Source: Myxococcales bacterium
GTDB lineage: Bacteria; Myxococcota_A; Polyangia; Haliangiales; Haliangiaceae
Assembly (NCBI GenBank): GCA_016794525.1
Contig: JAEUJY010000081.1
Location: 1 to 64,000, forward strand
DNA: 64,000 bases
Direction of reading: 5' to 3'
Positions within the stretch are counted from its first letter, which is position 1, and every line of letters starts with the position of its first letter. The notes under the pieces are model-generated. The model was not told the DNA's origin. It saw only the letters and a list, made by a program, of their open reading frames with translations, and did no database searches. Positions 9,142 through 19,132 of this stretch are shown here, piece after piece. A program made the translations under genes and the position numbers.

Positions 9142-9998
9142 CGGCCGCCGTCGGGTTCGGGCGCGGCGGTCACCGCCGCGAACGCCTCGGGGAAGCGGCG
9201 GACGCGGCGCGCGCCTTCGAGGTGCGCGGCCAGCGCCGCGAGCGCCTGCTCCTCGGCCTGGTGGGCCAGGTACTCGCGAGCGCGCGGTCGCAGCTGCTCC
9301 GGCGGCTCGGCGCGGACGGTGACGTCGACCGCGCGCAGGATCGCGAAGCGACCATCGGCGAGCGCGACCGGGCCGGTCAGCGCGCCGGCCTCGGCCAGCG
9401 GCGTCGCCGCGCGCACCAGCTCGATCGGGCTGTGGTCGTCGTCGATCACGCCGAGGTCGCCGCCGCTCGCCGCGCTGGGATCTCGCGAGCGGGCCTGGGC
9501 CAGCGCCGCGAAGCCGGCGTCGTCGAGACCGACCGCCTCGGCGTAGACCGCTTCGGCGGTGGCGGCGTCGGCGAGGTAGATCGCGCGCACGTGGACGCCC
9601 TCGATCTTCGCGACCCGCCCCGGCGCGGCCTGCAGCAGCGCGTCGACCGCGGCGTCGGCGACGTCGGCCGGCGCCAGGCGCTGGCGCGCGCGCTCGTCAG
9701 CGATCAGCGCCTGGTTCAGCACCGCGGTGCGGGCGCGGCGATCGCCGAGGCCGCGGCGCCGGGCCTCGGCGGCGAACAGCTCGACCCGGATGGCCGCGTC
9801 GACGGCGTCGGCGCGCGGATCGGTCGGCGCCGCCTTGCCGGGCAGGGGCCGCGGCGGGCGCAGGTGCTCGCGCGCGGTGGCGACGGTCACCGCGGTGTCG
9901 TCGACGCAGGCGACGACGCCGGGGCGCGGCCCGCAGGGCGCGGCGCCGCCACCGCAGGCGACGAGGGCGACTCCGAAAAGCACGAACGCGGCGCGCAC
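9138..9998 (-). CDS. SurA/PpiC-type peptidyl-prolyl isomerase lipoprotein
   Basis: A 286-residue predicted periplasmic foldase. The GTG at 9998 gives a lipoprotein signal (VRAAFVLFGVALVAC, lipobox Cys15); the longer in-frame start 14 codons upstream adds a non-signal extension. A SurA-type helical region (residues about 45-125) precedes a parvulin domain near residues 130-240, with the features AQARSRDPSAASGGDLG and LTGPVALADGRFAILR. Parvulins assist folding of outer-membrane and secreted proteins. It is translationally coupled (GTGA) to the trypsin-like protease downstream, so it may be that protein's dedicated chaperone. Confidence 0.82.
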   Translation of the reverse strand: MRAAFVLFGVALVACGGGAAPCGPRPGVVACVDDTAVTVATAREHLRPPRPLPGKAAPTDPRADAVDAAIRVELFAAEARRRGLGDRRARTAVLNQALIADERARQRLAPADVADAAVDALLQAAPGRVAKIEGVHVRAIYLADAATAEAVYAEAVGLDDAGFAALAQARSRDPSAASGGDLGVIDDDHSPIELVRAATPLAEAGALTGPVALADGRFAILRAVDVTVRAEPPEQLRPRAREYLAHQAEEQALAALAAHLEGARRVRRFPEAFAAVTAAPEPDGGR

Positions 9999-10046
9999 GC
10001 CGCGATCATATCGTCCTCGGTGGCCGGAGGTGGCCAACACCGGAGG

Positions 10047-10847
10047 TCAGTTGGGGCAGTAGGCGACGTAGGTGACGACGTAGTCGCCGTCGGCGTCCCA
10101 GAACTCGTCGCCGCAGTAGGCGCTGCCGGAACCCGAGCCGCCGGTCGGGTGGTGGTCGACGCAGCGGTCGTGATCGAGGCAGTCCTGCATCATGTCGTCG
10201 TCGAACCACCAGTTGCAGCCGGCACCGCAGCGGCCCTGGCAGCTCGAGGCGTAGTTGCCGTAGGTGGTGTAGGTGGCGGTGCAGCCGTGGCCGGTCGAGT
10301 CGTGGTACTCGTAGGCGTAGCCGCCGATGCCCGCCAGGCAGGTGGTGCCGTCGTTGCCGCACGAGCCGGCGCGGTCGTCGACCGCGGCCGTCAGCGTGGT
10401 CATGTCGATGACACGCTTGTCGAGCGTGTAGCCCTGCGGCGCCTCGGCCATGCGGTCGGCGTGGCGAACCAGCAGCTTGCCGTGCAGCGAGTCGATGAAC
10501 TCGGGGTGCGTCGCGCCGATCGCGTCGCGCAGCGCGATCAGCGCGGCGACGTCGTCCGCGTACAGCGCGCCGAGGCCGCCGTCCTGGGTGAACGCGCCGC
10601 CGGCGAGGTCGAGGTCGGCGGTCAGCGTCACGCCGTTGACGTCGAGGTGGAGCTGCGCGTGCTCGGGCCCGACGACGCGGCTGTCGAAGGTGACGACCGA
10701 GCCGGCGTGGACGAAGGTGCCCTCGATCAGCGTCGCGTCGTTGTGCGTCAGCTGGAGCGGGGCGGTGTCGACCGGTTCATCGGCCTGATCGGCACAGGCC
10801 GCGAGCGACAGCGCGAGAGCAGCAGGAACGAACGAGCTGAGACGCAT
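10047..10847 (-). CDS. Cys-rich lipoprotein with a phospholipase A2-like motif
   Basis: A 266-residue lipoprotein. The ATG at 10847 is chosen because a strong Shine-Dalgarno (GGAGGTGATC) sits just before it; a GTG at 10853 lies inside that site. Residues 1-18 are the signal with lipobox SLAAC. The N-terminal half is a beta-rich region without a recognised family. The C-terminal half holds ten or more cysteines and the segment DCLDHDRC at about residues 222-229, which matches the D-x-C-x-x-H-D-x-C active site of secreted phospholipase A2 (His-Asp dyad). A GNDGTTCLAGIGGYAYEY stretch could serve as the calcium loop. Lipase activity is an inference from this motif; overall similarity to known PLA2 is not evident by eye. 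Confidence 0.6.
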   Translation of the reverse strand: MRLSSFVPAALALSLAACADQADEPVDTAPLQLTHNDATLIEGTFVHAGSVVTFDSRVVGPEHAQLHLDVNGVTLTADLDLAGGAFTQDGGLGALYADDVAALIALRDAIGATHPEFIDSLHGKLLVRHADRMAEAPQGYTLDKRVIDMTTLTAAVDDRAGSCGNDGTTCLAGIGGYAYEYHDSTGHGCTATYTTYGNYASSCQGRCGAGCNWWFDDDMMQDCLDHDRCVDHHPTGGSGSGSAYCGDEFWDADGDYVVTYVAYCPN

Positions 10848-10953
10848 GATCACCTCCGTGGGGTGACCATGAGCAAGCGTCGTTCCAGGATGCCTTGGTT
10901 TGCCATGTGCCCGTATGCGCTGAGAGTTCTGTGAGGTTCGGCAACATTCTGAC

Positions 10954-10978
10954 GTCTAATTATTAGACTAGTCGACTA
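10954..10978. promoter_or_regulatory. AT-rich island with two adjacent perfect palindromes, divergent promoter region
   Basis: In the 230-base gap between the divergent PLA2-like lipoprotein (minus) and kinase (plus) lies one of the most AT-rich stretches of the window. It contains GTCTAATTATTAGAC (10954-10968, perfect 7+1+7 palindrome) directly followed by TAGTCGACTA (10969-10978, perfect palindrome) and then TATAAATT. This looks like tandem operators over a promoter. No regulator gene can be assigned. Confidence 0.5.
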
Positions 10979-11077
10979 TAAATTCTACATGTGGACAAAT
11001 GTCGATACATTTCGGTGCACGGAAGGTGGGCGCGATGACGTTCCGTGTCATGAGCGGCCGAGCTACGATGGCCTCCG

Positions 11078-14000
11078 ATGCCGCCGTGGCTGGGGCGCTT
11101 CGAGCTCGGCGCCCTGCTCGGCAGCGGCGCGTTCGGCGAGGTGTACGCGGCCAGCGAACGGGCGACCGGCGAGCGGGTCGCGCTGAAGATCCTCAAGCGC
11201 GCGTCGCCGGACGCCATCGCGCGCTTCAAGCGCGAGTTCCGGGCGCTGCGCGACCTGACCCACCCGAACCTGATCGGGCTGTTCGAGCTGGGCGGGGACG
11301 ACGACGCGTGGTTCTTCACGATGGAGCTGATCGACGGCGTCGACGTGACGACGTGGCTCGGCGGCGGCGCGGCGGCGCGCGCGACGGTGGCCAGCGGCGA
11401 CGATGCCCCGGCCGCGCCGGTCGCCCCCGCCGCGATCGACCCACGGCGGCTCGCCCGCGTGCTCGCGCAGCTGGCCGACGCCCTCGACGCGGTGCACGCC
11501 GCGGGGCGCCTGCACTGCGACCTGAAGCCGAACAACATCCTGGTCGACCCCGACGGCGTCGTGCGGGTGTGCGACTTCGGGCTGGTCGCCGACGTCGGCG
11601 AGCGCAGCGATCTGGGCACGCCGTGGTTCATGGCGCCCGAGCAGTGCGCGCGGGCGCCGCTGTCGCCGGCGGCCGACTGGTACGCGGTGGGCGCGCTCTT
11701 GTTCGAGCTGTACGCCGGGCGGCCGCCCCACGTCGGCGACGCCGCCAGCGTGCGCGGGCGCAAGGCGGTCGAGCCGGCGCCGGCGATCGCTGCGGTCGAC
11801 GCGTCGGTGCCGCCCGCGATGGCGGCGCTGATCGACGGCCTGCTGGCCCGCGATCCCGCGGCGCGCCCCGACAGCGCCGCGGTGCGCGCGGTGGCCAGCG
11901 CGCTGGGCGGCGACGCGATCGCGGGACCGACGCGCGCGCTGCGCGAGCCGCCGCTGGTCGGGCGCGACCGCGAGCTGGCCGCGCTCGACGAGGCGTGGGC
12001 CGCGGCCGCCGCGGGGCCGGTGGTGGTGCGCGTGATCGGCGCGTCGGGTATCGGCAAGACCGCGCTGTGCCGCGCCTGGCTGGCGCGCGTGCCGGCGACC
12101 ACGTGGGTGCTGGCCGGGCGCTGCTACGACCGCGAGCACATGCCGTTCCGCGCGATCGATCCGATCATCGACGCGCTGGCCGAGCGGTTGCGGGCGCTGC
12201 CGGCGCCGCAGCGCGCGCCGCTGATCGGCGACGACCTCGCGCCGCTGGCGCGGCTGTTCCCGGTGCTGCGCGGGCTGGCCGGCGCCAGCGACGACGGCGC
12301 CCCGGGTGAGGCGCGGGCGCGGGCGCTGGCCGCGGCGCAGGCCCTGCTCGCGCGGGTGGCCGCTCACACGCGCGTGGTGCTCTGGCTCGACGATCTGCAG
12401 TGGAGCGACCCGGGGAGCGGCGCGCTGCTCGCCGCGATCCTGACCGGCCCGAACCCACCGGCGCTGCTGTGCCTGGCCGGCTGCCGCCGCGACGACGCCG
12501 ACACCAGCGCGGTGCTGGCGGCGTTGCGGACCCACGTGCCGACCGCGCGCGCGATCGAGCTCGAGCCGCTGGCGCCGGCCGACGGCGTGGCGCTGGCCCG
12601 CGCGCTGGGCCGCGATCGCGACGCCGAGGCGATCGCCGACGAGGCCGGCGGCAGCCCGTTCTTGCTGCGCGAGCTGGCGCGGCTCGACGGGCCGACCGGC
12701 GGCGCGACCGCGATCGACGACCTCGTGCGCGCCCGCGCCGCGGCGCTGCCGCCGACCTGCCGGGCGCTGCTGACGACGGTGGCGGTGGCGGGCGGGCCGA
12801 TCGCGCGTCGCCACGCCGCCGCCGCGACGCCGGCGGCGCACCGCGCCCGCGCCGACGTCCACACGCTGCGCGCCGCCGGGCTGGTGCGCACGACCGCGCG
12901 CTCGACCGTCGACGACGACGAGCTCGACACCTACCACGACCGCGTGCGCGAGGCGGTGCTGGCCGGGCTGGCGCCAGCCGAGCGGCGGGCCACGCACCAG
13001 CGGCTGGCCGACGCGCTGGCGGCCGACGGCGGCGACCTCGAGCGCGTCGTCGGCCACCAGCGCGACGCCGGTGACCGCGCCGCGGCGCTGACCACCGCGC
13101 GCGCGGCCGCGGCCCAGGCGGCGACGCCCGATCGCGCCGCGGCGCTGTTCGCGCTGGCCGCCGAGCTGGCCGACGACGCCGACGATCGGCGCGCGCTGCA
13201 GGTGGCCCGGGGCGAGGCGCTGACGCTGGCCGGCCGGGGCGCCGCCGCCGCCGCCGCGTTCGCCGCCACCGCGGCCACCGCCACCGCGCACGAGGCGATG
13301 GTGCTGCGCCGCCGCGCCGCCGAGCTGTTGCTGCGCGCCGGCCAGCAGGACGCGGGCGCCGCGCTGCTCGCCACGGTGCTGGCCGAGCACGGGCTACGGC
13401 TGCCGCAGACCTCGCGCGCGATGGTGGCGTCGCTCGTGTGGCAACGCGCGCGGCTGGCGCTGCGCGGCGCCCGGGCCGCGCCGCGGCGGCGACAGCCGGC
13501 CTCGCCGCAGGAGCTCGAGCGCGTCGACGCGCTGTGGGCCCTGGCCGGCACGCTGGCGATGACCGACCACCTGCTCGGCGCCAACCTCCAGGCCCGCAAC
13601 CTGCGCGCCGCGCTCGACGCCGGCGAGCCGGTGCGGCTGGCGCGCTCGCTGACGATGGAGGCGATCTACGCGGCGACGGTCGGCGGCCGCGATCGCCGCA
13701 AGAGCCAGCGCCTGATCGATCGCGCGACCGCGCTGGCCGCGACCACCGACGATCCGCTGGCGCGCGCGATGATCCCGCTGGCCGAGGGCGTGCGCGCCGA
13801 GCAGGCCGGCGAGTGGGCCCACGCCCGCGCGCGCTGCGCGGCGGCGATGACGGCGATCGCCGCGGCGCCGGGCGCGTTCTTCGAGCTGGCCAACGCCCGG
13901 CGGTTCTGGCTGAAGGCGCTGGTGTGGCTGGGCGAGCTCGCCGAGGTCGAGGCCGCGGTGCCGGCGTTCCTCGACGACGCGCGCCGCCGCGGCGACGCGT

Positions 14001-14545
14001 ACATGCTGACCGTGCTGCGCGGCGGCCCGGCCAGCTTCCGCTGGGTGTGGCGCGGCGAGCCGGGCCGCGCGCTGGCCGACGTCCGCGCGGTCGCGGCGAC
14101 GCTGCCGCCGCGCTACCACGTCACCCACCTGACCGTGATGCTGGCCGAGGTCCGCGCGCTGCTGGCGCTGGGCGACGGCGGCGCCGCCTGGGCCCGCCTC
14201 GAGCGCGATCGCGCGGCGCTGGCCGGCACCTTCTTGCTGCGCACCCAGAACCTGCTGATCGACGTCACCGCGCTGCGCGGCAACGCGGCGCTCGCCGCCG
14301 GCCGCCCCGACGAGGCCCGCCGCTGCCTGGCCCGGCTCCGCCGCGAGCGCATGCCCTGGGGCGACGCGCTGGCCGCGCTGCTCGAGGCCGGCCTCGCCGC
14401 GACGCCCGCCGCCTGGCAGCGCGCCGCCGCCGCCTGCGCCGCCTGCGACATGGCCATGCACGCCGCCGCCGCCCGCGCCCGCGCCGGCGGCCCCGCCACC
14501 GTCCACCCCGCGGTCATCGCGGCGGTGGCGCCGTCCCCGGGTTGA
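11078..14545 (+). CDS. Serine/threonine protein kinase fused to STAND-type ATPase and TPR-like region
   Basis: A 1155-residue signalling protein. The kinase domain spans residues about 5-275: glycine loop GSGAFGEV at 15-22, Lys37, catalytic loop LHCDLKPNN at 145-153 (HCD instead of HRD), DFG at 166-168 and APE at 187-189. An AAA/STAND ATPase follows: LVGRDRE at 293-299, Walker A GASGIGKT at 321-328 and a Walker B with LWLDDLQW near 430. The last half is alpha-helical and Ala-rich, consistent with TPRs. No transmembrane segment is seen, so it is cytoplasmic. Its stop abuts the stop of the convergent DUF4157 gene with no gap. The next such kinase is at 23182; both border the DUF4157/FHA block. 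Confidence 0.92.
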   Translation: MPPWLGRFELGALLGSGAFGEVYAASERATGERVALKILKRASPDAIARFKREFRALRDLTHPNLIGLFELGGDDDAWFFTMELIDGVDVTTWLGGGAAARATVASGDDAPAAPVAPAAIDPRRLARVLAQLADALDAVHAAGRLHCDLKPNNILVDPDGVVRVCDFGLVADVGERSDLGTPWFMAPEQCARAPLSPAADWYAVGALLFELYAGRPPHVGDAASVRGRKAVEPAPAIAAVDASVPPAMAALIDGLLARDPAARPDSAAVRAVASALGGDAIAGPTRALREPPLVGRDRELAALDEAWAAAAAGPVVVRVIGASGIGKTALCRAWLARVPATTWVLAGRCYDREHMPFRAIDPIIDALAERLRALPAPQRAPLIGDDLAPLARLFPVLRGLAGASDDGAPGEARARALAAAQALLARVAAHTRVVLWLDDLQWSDPGSGALLAAILTGPNPPALLCLAGCRRDDADTSAVLAALRTHVPTARAIELEPLAPADGVALARALGRDRDAEAIADEAGGSPFLLRELARLDGPTGGATAIDDLVRARAAALPPTCRALLTTVAVAGGPIARRHAAAATPAAHRARADVHTLRAAGLVRTTARSTVDDDELDTYHDRVREAVLAGLAPAERRATHQRLADALAADGGDLERVVGHQRDAGDRAAALTTARAAAAQAATPDRAAALFALAAELADDADDRRALQVARGEALTLAGRGAAAAAAFAATAATATAHEAMVLRRRAAELLLRAGQQDAGAALLATVLAEHGLRLPQTSRAMVASLVWQRARLALRGARAAPRRRQPASPQELERVDALWALAGTLAMTDHLLGANLQARNLRAALDAGEPVRLARSLTMEAIYAATVGGRDRRKSQRLIDRATALAATTDDPLARAMIPLAEGVRAEQAGEWAHARARCAAAMTAIAAAPGAFFELANARRFWLKALVWLGELAEVEAAVPAFLDDARRRGDAYMLTVLRGGPASFRWVWRGEPGRALADVRAVAATLPPRYHVTHLTVMLAEVRALLALGDGGAAWARLERDRAALAGTFLLRTQNLLIDVTALRGNAALAAGRPDEARRCLARLRRERMPWGDALAALLEAGLAATPAAWQRAAAACAACDMAMHAAAARARAGGPATVHPAVIAAVAPSPG

Positions 14546-16942
14546 TCACGGTGCGTACGTGCTCTCGGGGAACGCGGTCGCGAACTCCTCGCCGGGCCCG
14601 TCGTCCAGCTCGTCGTAGAGCCGGCGCCAGCCGATCGCGACGATCAGGTCGCGCGCGTCCGCCTTCGGCGCGGTGGTCAGGAGGTCGAGGACGTCCGTCT
14701 CGTGCTGACCTGCCGTCGGGCCGTCGAGCAGCTGGTTGATCAACGTCAGGCGCTGATCGTAGCGCAGGCTCGCGAGCCCGGCCGGCCCCGATCCGATCGC
14801 CTTGGTGCCGCGCGCGGCGGCGACATAGTCGCTCGCGTTGTCGTCCTGGTTGTGGCCCGCCACCCCGCCGCCGGTGTTCGGCGTCCACACCAAGATGTCC
14901 CGGACCGCTTGCTCGGGTGCGCGCTTGAGCCGGTCGACCACCGACGCCATGATCGCGTCGCGGACGCCCTTGTCGTCGAACGTCGCCGCGACCGCCTCGA
15001 TCTCGGCCGCCTGGTTGCGCCCGAACGCGCGCAGCGCGTCGATGACCTTGGGCGCCTTGATCAAGGCCAGCGCGTCGCTGTACTTCCACCACTGGACCCG
15101 CTGATCGTCGGCGTCGAGCTCGCGGTCGGCGACCGGCGTCGGGATCAACGCCTCGGCCGCGAACAGGCCGTCGAGCATGAGCTGATCCTCCGCGGCCACC
15201 GGCAGCCGGCCCGCGGCGCCGAGGCTGAACGCCAGCTCGACGTCCGCCACGCTGGCGGCGACGGCCTCCTGCGCCCACGCTTGCTCGTCGCCGTCGCCGA
15301 GGTGGTGGTCGCCATAGATGCGCGACCGTCGCCCCGCGCTCTCGGCTTCGACCCCGCCGTTTCCGTCGAGCTCGTGCAGCGCGACGCCGATCAGATCGCC
15401 GAACTGGTACTGCAGGGCGGACATCTTCTCGCTGACCTGATCGAACGCCCCGAAGGCACCCAGCGAGGGCACGCCGTGGAACGCGAGGTCGGCCGACTTG
15501 CTGGAGTGCGCCGCGACCTCGCGGGCTAGCGTCTCGGCGATCCAGCCCTTGGTGTTGTGGACGAACATCGGCTCCTTGGGGTTCCAGTACGCCGCGATGC
15601 TCGTGCGCTGGGTCCGGATGTGCCCGGCCGAGAACGCGTCGGTCAGGAAGTGGCACGCGTAGGCATCGGCGGCGTGGGCATCGTCGATGGTGCGCGGGTC
15701 GAGCTGGTAGGCCGCGGAAGGATCGACCGACCGCTGTCCCGCGGCGAAGGCCTCGCGCAGCGCGCGCACGTGCCCACGTCGGTAGGCGCCGGCGGCGTTG
15801 GCCGGCGCCTGGTCGAGGCGGATGCGCGCGAACAGCTCGTCGGCCCCGGTGATCGGCGCCGCGGCGACGCCGCCGCTGCGCCCGGCGCGCTGCTCGGCGC
15901 TGTCGCCTTGCTCGTCGCGCCGGTTGTTCAGGTAGTGGGCGTCGTTCTGTCCGAGCAGGCGGTAGTAGCGAGCGTCGACGGCCGCCCGCGCCTCGGCCGA
16001 GGTGCGCTTGCTGTCGCCGCCGTGGACGTAGTGGGCGATCACGTAGTCGATCTCCTCGCGCGTGCCCGCCCCCGGCCCCGGCGCGGCGGCCAGCAGCCGG
16101 AGCTGGTCGATGCCTTCGAAGTAGTCACCCGCGATCGCGACCATGTCGCCGTAGCTGATCTGGTAGTCGGGTGCGAGCGCCACCATCCGACCGCCGGTGG
16201 CCTGGTCGCCGAGGGCCTTGTGTTCGTCCGACGCGAACCGCTGCACGCCGACCGGCGCACGTCGATCGCTGACGCCGAGCAGCGCGCCCACGTCCTCGCC
16301 GCGGACGACCGCGGCCGCCACCGCGTCGGCGTGCTGCTCGTAGGCGTCCCCGGCCTGGCCGACGGCGCCCTTGAGGCTGACGCCCTGGCGCTGCTGGACG
16401 ACGTGGGTGGCCTCGTGGGCGGCCAGGAACAGATCGGGCGACGCCGCGAACGCGACGTCGTTGCCGGTGGCGTAGGCGTGCGCGCCGATCGCGTGCGCGG
16501 CGTCGGCGGCCGCGCCGCCGACGTGGGCCCGCACGCCGGACAGATCGTGGGCCGGCCCGAAGGCGCGCTGGATCGTCGCCAGGTGCGGCAGCGCGCCGCC
16601 GGCGCCGCGGACGCCTTGCGCGGCGTGGGCGGCGACCGCGCCGTCGTCGAGCCCGGTGTGCGCGTCGGCGTGGCGCTGCACCGCGCGCGCCGCCGAGGCG
16701 TCGATCGACTCGGCCGGCCCGCCGACGAAGCCGCACGCCGCGGCGAGATCGTGCGCGAGCTGGGCGCGCTGGACTGCAGCGCCGGCCGGGTCGCGCGGCG
16801 CCGGCGGCGCGGACCTGCGCGCGGGCGCGCCGCCGCTGGCGATCCGCTGGGTCAGCGTCGCCTGGCCCGGTGCGCGCGGGCTCGCGACGTGATCGGTTCC
16901 GGCGGCGCCGGCTGGTTGGTAGTCGATCATTCCGGGTGGCAT
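14546..16942 (-). CDS. DUF4157 (eCIS-core) protein with phospholipase C-like C-terminal domain
   Basis: A 798-residue protein. Residues about 60-225 are a DUF4157 domain with the zincin-type motif HEATH at 176-180 and the downstream YEQHAD segment at 201-206. This domain is associated with cargo of extracellular contractile injection systems. The rest (240-798) starts with [15 protein letters not shown] and contains [13 protein letters not shown] at 431-443, features I associate with zinc-dependent phospholipase C/P1-nuclease-like bacterial proteins; this assignment is tentative. No signal peptide is seen. The start has a strong SD (GAGGAGGA) that overlaps the stop of the upstream DUF4157 gene 10 bases away, so the two are coupled. 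Likely an injected or released effector. Confidence 0.82.
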   Translation of the reverse strand: MPPGMIDYQPAGAAGTDHVASPRAPGQATLTQRIASGGAPARRSAPPAPRDPAGAAVQRAQLAHDLAAACGFVGGPAESIDASAARAVQRHADAHTGLDDGAVAAHAAQGVRGAGGALPHLATIQRAFGPAHDLSGVRAHVGGAAADAAHAIGAHAYATGNDVAFAASPDLFLAAHEATHVVQQRQGVSLKGAVGQAGDAYEQHADAVAAAVVRGEDVGALLGVSDRRAPVGVQRFASDEHKALGDQATGGRMVALAPDYQISYGDMVAIAGDYFEGIDQLRLLAAAPGPGAGTREEIDYVIAHYVHGGDSKRTSAEARAAVDARYYRLLGQNDAHYLNNRRDEQGDSAEQRAGRSGGVAAAPITGADELFARIRLDQAPANAAGAYRRGHVRALREAFAAGQRSVDPSAAYQLDPRTIDDAHAADAYACHFLTDAFSAGHIRTQRTSIAAYWNPKEPMFVHNTKGWIAETLAREVAAHSSKSADLAFHGVPSLGAFGAFDQVSEKMSALQYQFGDLIGVALHELDGNGGVEAESAGRRSRIYGDHHLGDGDEQAWAQEAVAASVADVELAFSLGAAGRLPVAAEDQLMLDGLFAAEALIPTPVADRELDADDQRVQWWKYSDALALIKAPKVIDALRAFGRNQAAEIEAVAATFDDKGVRDAIMASVVDRLKRAPEQAVRDILVWTPNTGGGVAGHNQDDNASDYVAAARGTKAIGSGPAGLASLRYDQRLTLINQLLDGPTAGQHETDVLDLLTTAPKADARDLIVAIGWRRLYDELDDGPGEEFATAFPESTYAP
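16281..16774 (-). repeat. DUF4157 module, copy A of a 494-bp direct repeat
   Basis: This segment inside the first DUF4157 gene aligns without gaps to 18361-18854 (offset 2080) with 16 mismatches by my count, about 97% identity. It encodes most of the DUF4157 domain including HEATH. The flanking gene parts are unrelated. Confidence 0.9.
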
Positions 16943-16952
16943 CGCATCCTCC

Positions 16953-19016
16953 TCAACGGGCGGCGAAGTACGGGAAGCGCTGGGCGGGTAGCCAGTCCTT
17001 GCCCTGCGGGATCGGCGCGACCTCGACCCAGTCGAGCACCGACTCGCCCCGCGCCAGCTCGAGGTACTCGACGCGCTCCTTCGCCACCACCCAGACCTGC
17101 CAGCGCCCGCCGGCCTTGGCGACCGCGGCGTCGCCCCAGTTGTCGGCGACGAACCGTTCGAAGCGCGCCACGTCGACGACGACCAGCCGCGTGCCGAAGT
17201 CGACCGGCTTGTCGGGGTACTGGAGCTGGAACAGGTCGGCGCCCTCCGTCGAGATCCCCGCGTTCGTCAGGCAGGTGTGCAGCTGCATCTCGGACAGCGC
17301 GACCCGGCGGCCGAACGGCGTCGCGCGGCGCTCGATCTCGGCGTCGAACCCGTCCTCGCCCCACAGGTCGAGCTTGACGTTCGACTTGCCGTCCGCGCTC
17401 GGGGCCTCGACCTGGTCTTGCGACGCGCGCGCCCATTGCGACTCCGCGGCGACCTTGCCGTTGCTCTTGCCGGTCTTGCTGGTCGGATCCCAGGTCCCGA
17501 CGTGCTGACGGGTCCACTGCCGCAGCACCTCCGTCGCGATCGTGTAGTCGCCGATCGGCGGCGCCTTCGCGCGAACCGCCGCGGCGCTATCGACCAGGTA
17601 CTGCGCCGCGGCGCGCTTGCCCGCGACGTCGAGCCCCGCCGCCTTGGCCAGGTGCGCCTGGCCCTCGTCGATGATCGCCAGCGATCGCGCCTCGCACGCG
17701 TCGACGGAGGCCGCGATGTTGGCGAACAGCGCCGCGCTGCCGCGCGCGGCGGCGGCGGCGGCGGCGGCCTCCTTGTCGGCGCGCTCGCGGCCGGCCTTGT
17801 CGGTGACCACGTCGATCACCATCTCCGCCACGGTCGCCATCACCGACGCGACCAGCAGGCCCGCCGCGCCGCCGGCCACTCCGCCGATCAGGCTGGCCGC
17901 GGCCCCGGCTTCGTGCAGGCCCTCGCGGAACACCTCGCCGACGATGCGCTTGGAGAACTGCTTCTGCGCCGCGGTCGCGGCCGCGGCGCTGGTGGCGTCA
18001 GCCGCGGCGTCCGCGAACCCGAACGCCGCGACGTCCGGCAGATCGGTCACGAAGTTGCCGAAGACGCCGTCGTAGAACGACCGCAGGAAGCCGTCGTCGG
18101 TGATCGGCGGCGGCTTGCCGCCGGTGTTCTCGACGACGACCTTCCAGTTCGCGTTGGCGTGTTCGAGGACCGCGAACGCGTTGCTGATGTTCGCCTTCTC
18201 CCAGGCAGCGACCGCGTCGGTGAGCATGCGCATCGCGTCCCCGCCGGCGGCGTCGGCCGCAGGCGGGGACGCCGCTGGCGCAGGGGCCGGCGCCCCCTTG
18301 GCGCCCTTGGGCGCACGCTGCACGCTCGCACCACCGCCGCCGCCGCCGTCGGCGCCGAGCATCGCGCCCACGTCCTCGCCGCGGACGACCGCGGCCGCCA
18401 CCGCGTCGGCGTGCTGCTCGTAGGTGTCGCCGGCCTGGCCGACGGCGCCCTTGAGGCTGACCCCTTGGCGCTGCTGGACGACGTGGGTGGCCTCGTGGGC
18501 GGCCAGGAAGAGATCGGGCGACGCCGCGAACGCGACGTCGTTGCCGGTGGCGTAGGCGTGAGCGCCGATCGCGTGCGCGGCGTCGGCGGCCGCGCCGCCG
18601 ACGTGGGCCCGCACGCCGGATAGATCGTGGGCCGGCCCGAAGGCGCGCTGGATCGTCTCGAGGTGCGGCAGCACGCCGCCGGCGCCGCTGACGCCCTGCG
18701 CGGCGTGGGCGGCGACCGCGCCGTCGTCGAGCCCGGTGTGCGCGTCGGCGTGGCGCTGCACCGCGCGCGCCGCCGAGGCGTCGATCGACTCGGCCGGTCC
18801 GCCGACGAAGCCGCACGCCGCGGCGAGATCGTGCGCGAGGTGCGCGCGCTGGACCGCGGCGACCGCCGGATCGACGTGGCGCTGTACCGCCGGCGTGCTC
18901 GGTGCGGCGCTGCCGCGCGCGAAGCGCTGGGTCAGCGCGACCTTGCCGGGCGCGCGCGCGCGGGGCTCGTCGTGATCGGACAACGGAGACGCGAGGTCGG
19001 CGAGTCGATGCGTCAT
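16953..19016 (-). CDS. DUF4157 (eCIS-core) protein with unrelated C-terminal domain and hydrophobic stretch
   Basis: A 687-residue protein. Residues about 50-220 are a DUF4157 domain almost identical to that of the downstream neighbour, with HEATH at 174-178. After a Gly/Ala/Pro linker (about 225-260) the C-terminal part differs completely. It contains a long Gly/Ala/Val-rich hydrophobic stretch near residues 370-405 ([20 protein letters not shown]), compatible with a membrane-inserting element, then a charged alpha-helical part and a C-terminal region I cannot assign. It has no N-terminal signal. The shared N-terminus with a swapped C-terminus is the pattern of polymorphic effectors. It is first in a two-gene operon and diverges from the FHA sigma-54 activator; a sigma-54-like promoter sits at 19030-19045. 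Confidence 0.8.
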   Translation of the reverse strand: MTHRLADLASPLSDHDEPRARAPGKVALTQRFARGSAAPSTPAVQRHVDPAVAAVQRAHLAHDLAAACGFVGGPAESIDASAARAVQRHADAHTGLDDGAVAAHAAQGVSGAGGVLPHLETIQRAFGPAHDLSGVRAHVGGAAADAAHAIGAHAYATGNDVAFAASPDLFLAAHEATHVVQQRQGVSLKGAVGQAGDTYEQHADAVAAAVVRGEDVGAMLGADGGGGGGASVQRAPKGAKGAPAPAPAASPPAADAAGGDAMRMLTDAVAAWEKANISNAFAVLEHANANWKVVVENTGGKPPPITDDGFLRSFYDGVFGNFVTDLPDVAAFGFADAAADATSAAAATAAQKQFSKRIVGEVFREGLHEAGAAASLIGGVAGGAAGLLVASVMATVAEMVIDVVTDKAGRERADKEAAAAAAAARGSAALFANIAASVDACEARSLAIIDEGQAHLAKAAGLDVAGKRAAAQYLVDSAAAVRAKAPPIGDYTIATEVLRQWTRQHVGTWDPTSKTGKSNGKVAAESQWARASQDQVEAPSADGKSNVKLDLWGEDGFDAEIERRATPFGRRVALSEMQLHTCLTNAGISTEGADLFQLQYPDKPVDFGTRLVVVDVARFERFVADNWGDAAVAKAGGRWQVWVVAKERVEYLELARGESVLDWVEVAPIPQGKDWLPAQRFPYFAAR
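18361..18854 (-). repeat. DUF4157 module, copy B of a 494-bp direct repeat
   Basis: Partner of 16281-16774 with the same orientation and no gaps. Differences are scattered single bases. The high identity against unrelated flanks suggests recent duplication or ongoing gene conversion. Confidence 0.9.
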
Positions 19017-19029
19017 GCTCGGCCACCAT

Positions 19030-19045
19030 TGCGACGGGCGTGCCG
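19030..19045 (-). promoter_or_regulatory. Candidate sigma-54 (-24/-12) promoter for the DUF4157 operon
   Basis: Read on the minus strand the sequence is CGGCAC-GCCCG-TCGCA, matching TGGCAC-N5-TTGCA with the invariant GG and GC separated by exactly 10 bases. The predicted transcript start (about 19019) is only about 3 bases before the ATG at 19016, so either the message is nearly leaderless or the real start is further in. Confidence 0.5.
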
Positions 19046-19132
19046 ACGGCGGACGCCAGGCGCGTCGCGCGCTTGCGGCGCGGCGGCGAGCGGCGCCGCG
19101 GTCACCGCGCTGGCCATGGCCGCGCGCGTGCC

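Noticed and set aside
5719-9546. A 1275-residue plus-strand open frame across the protease genes
   Set aside because: It is antisense to the tail-specific protease and trypsin-like genes, both of which have intact catalytic motifs.
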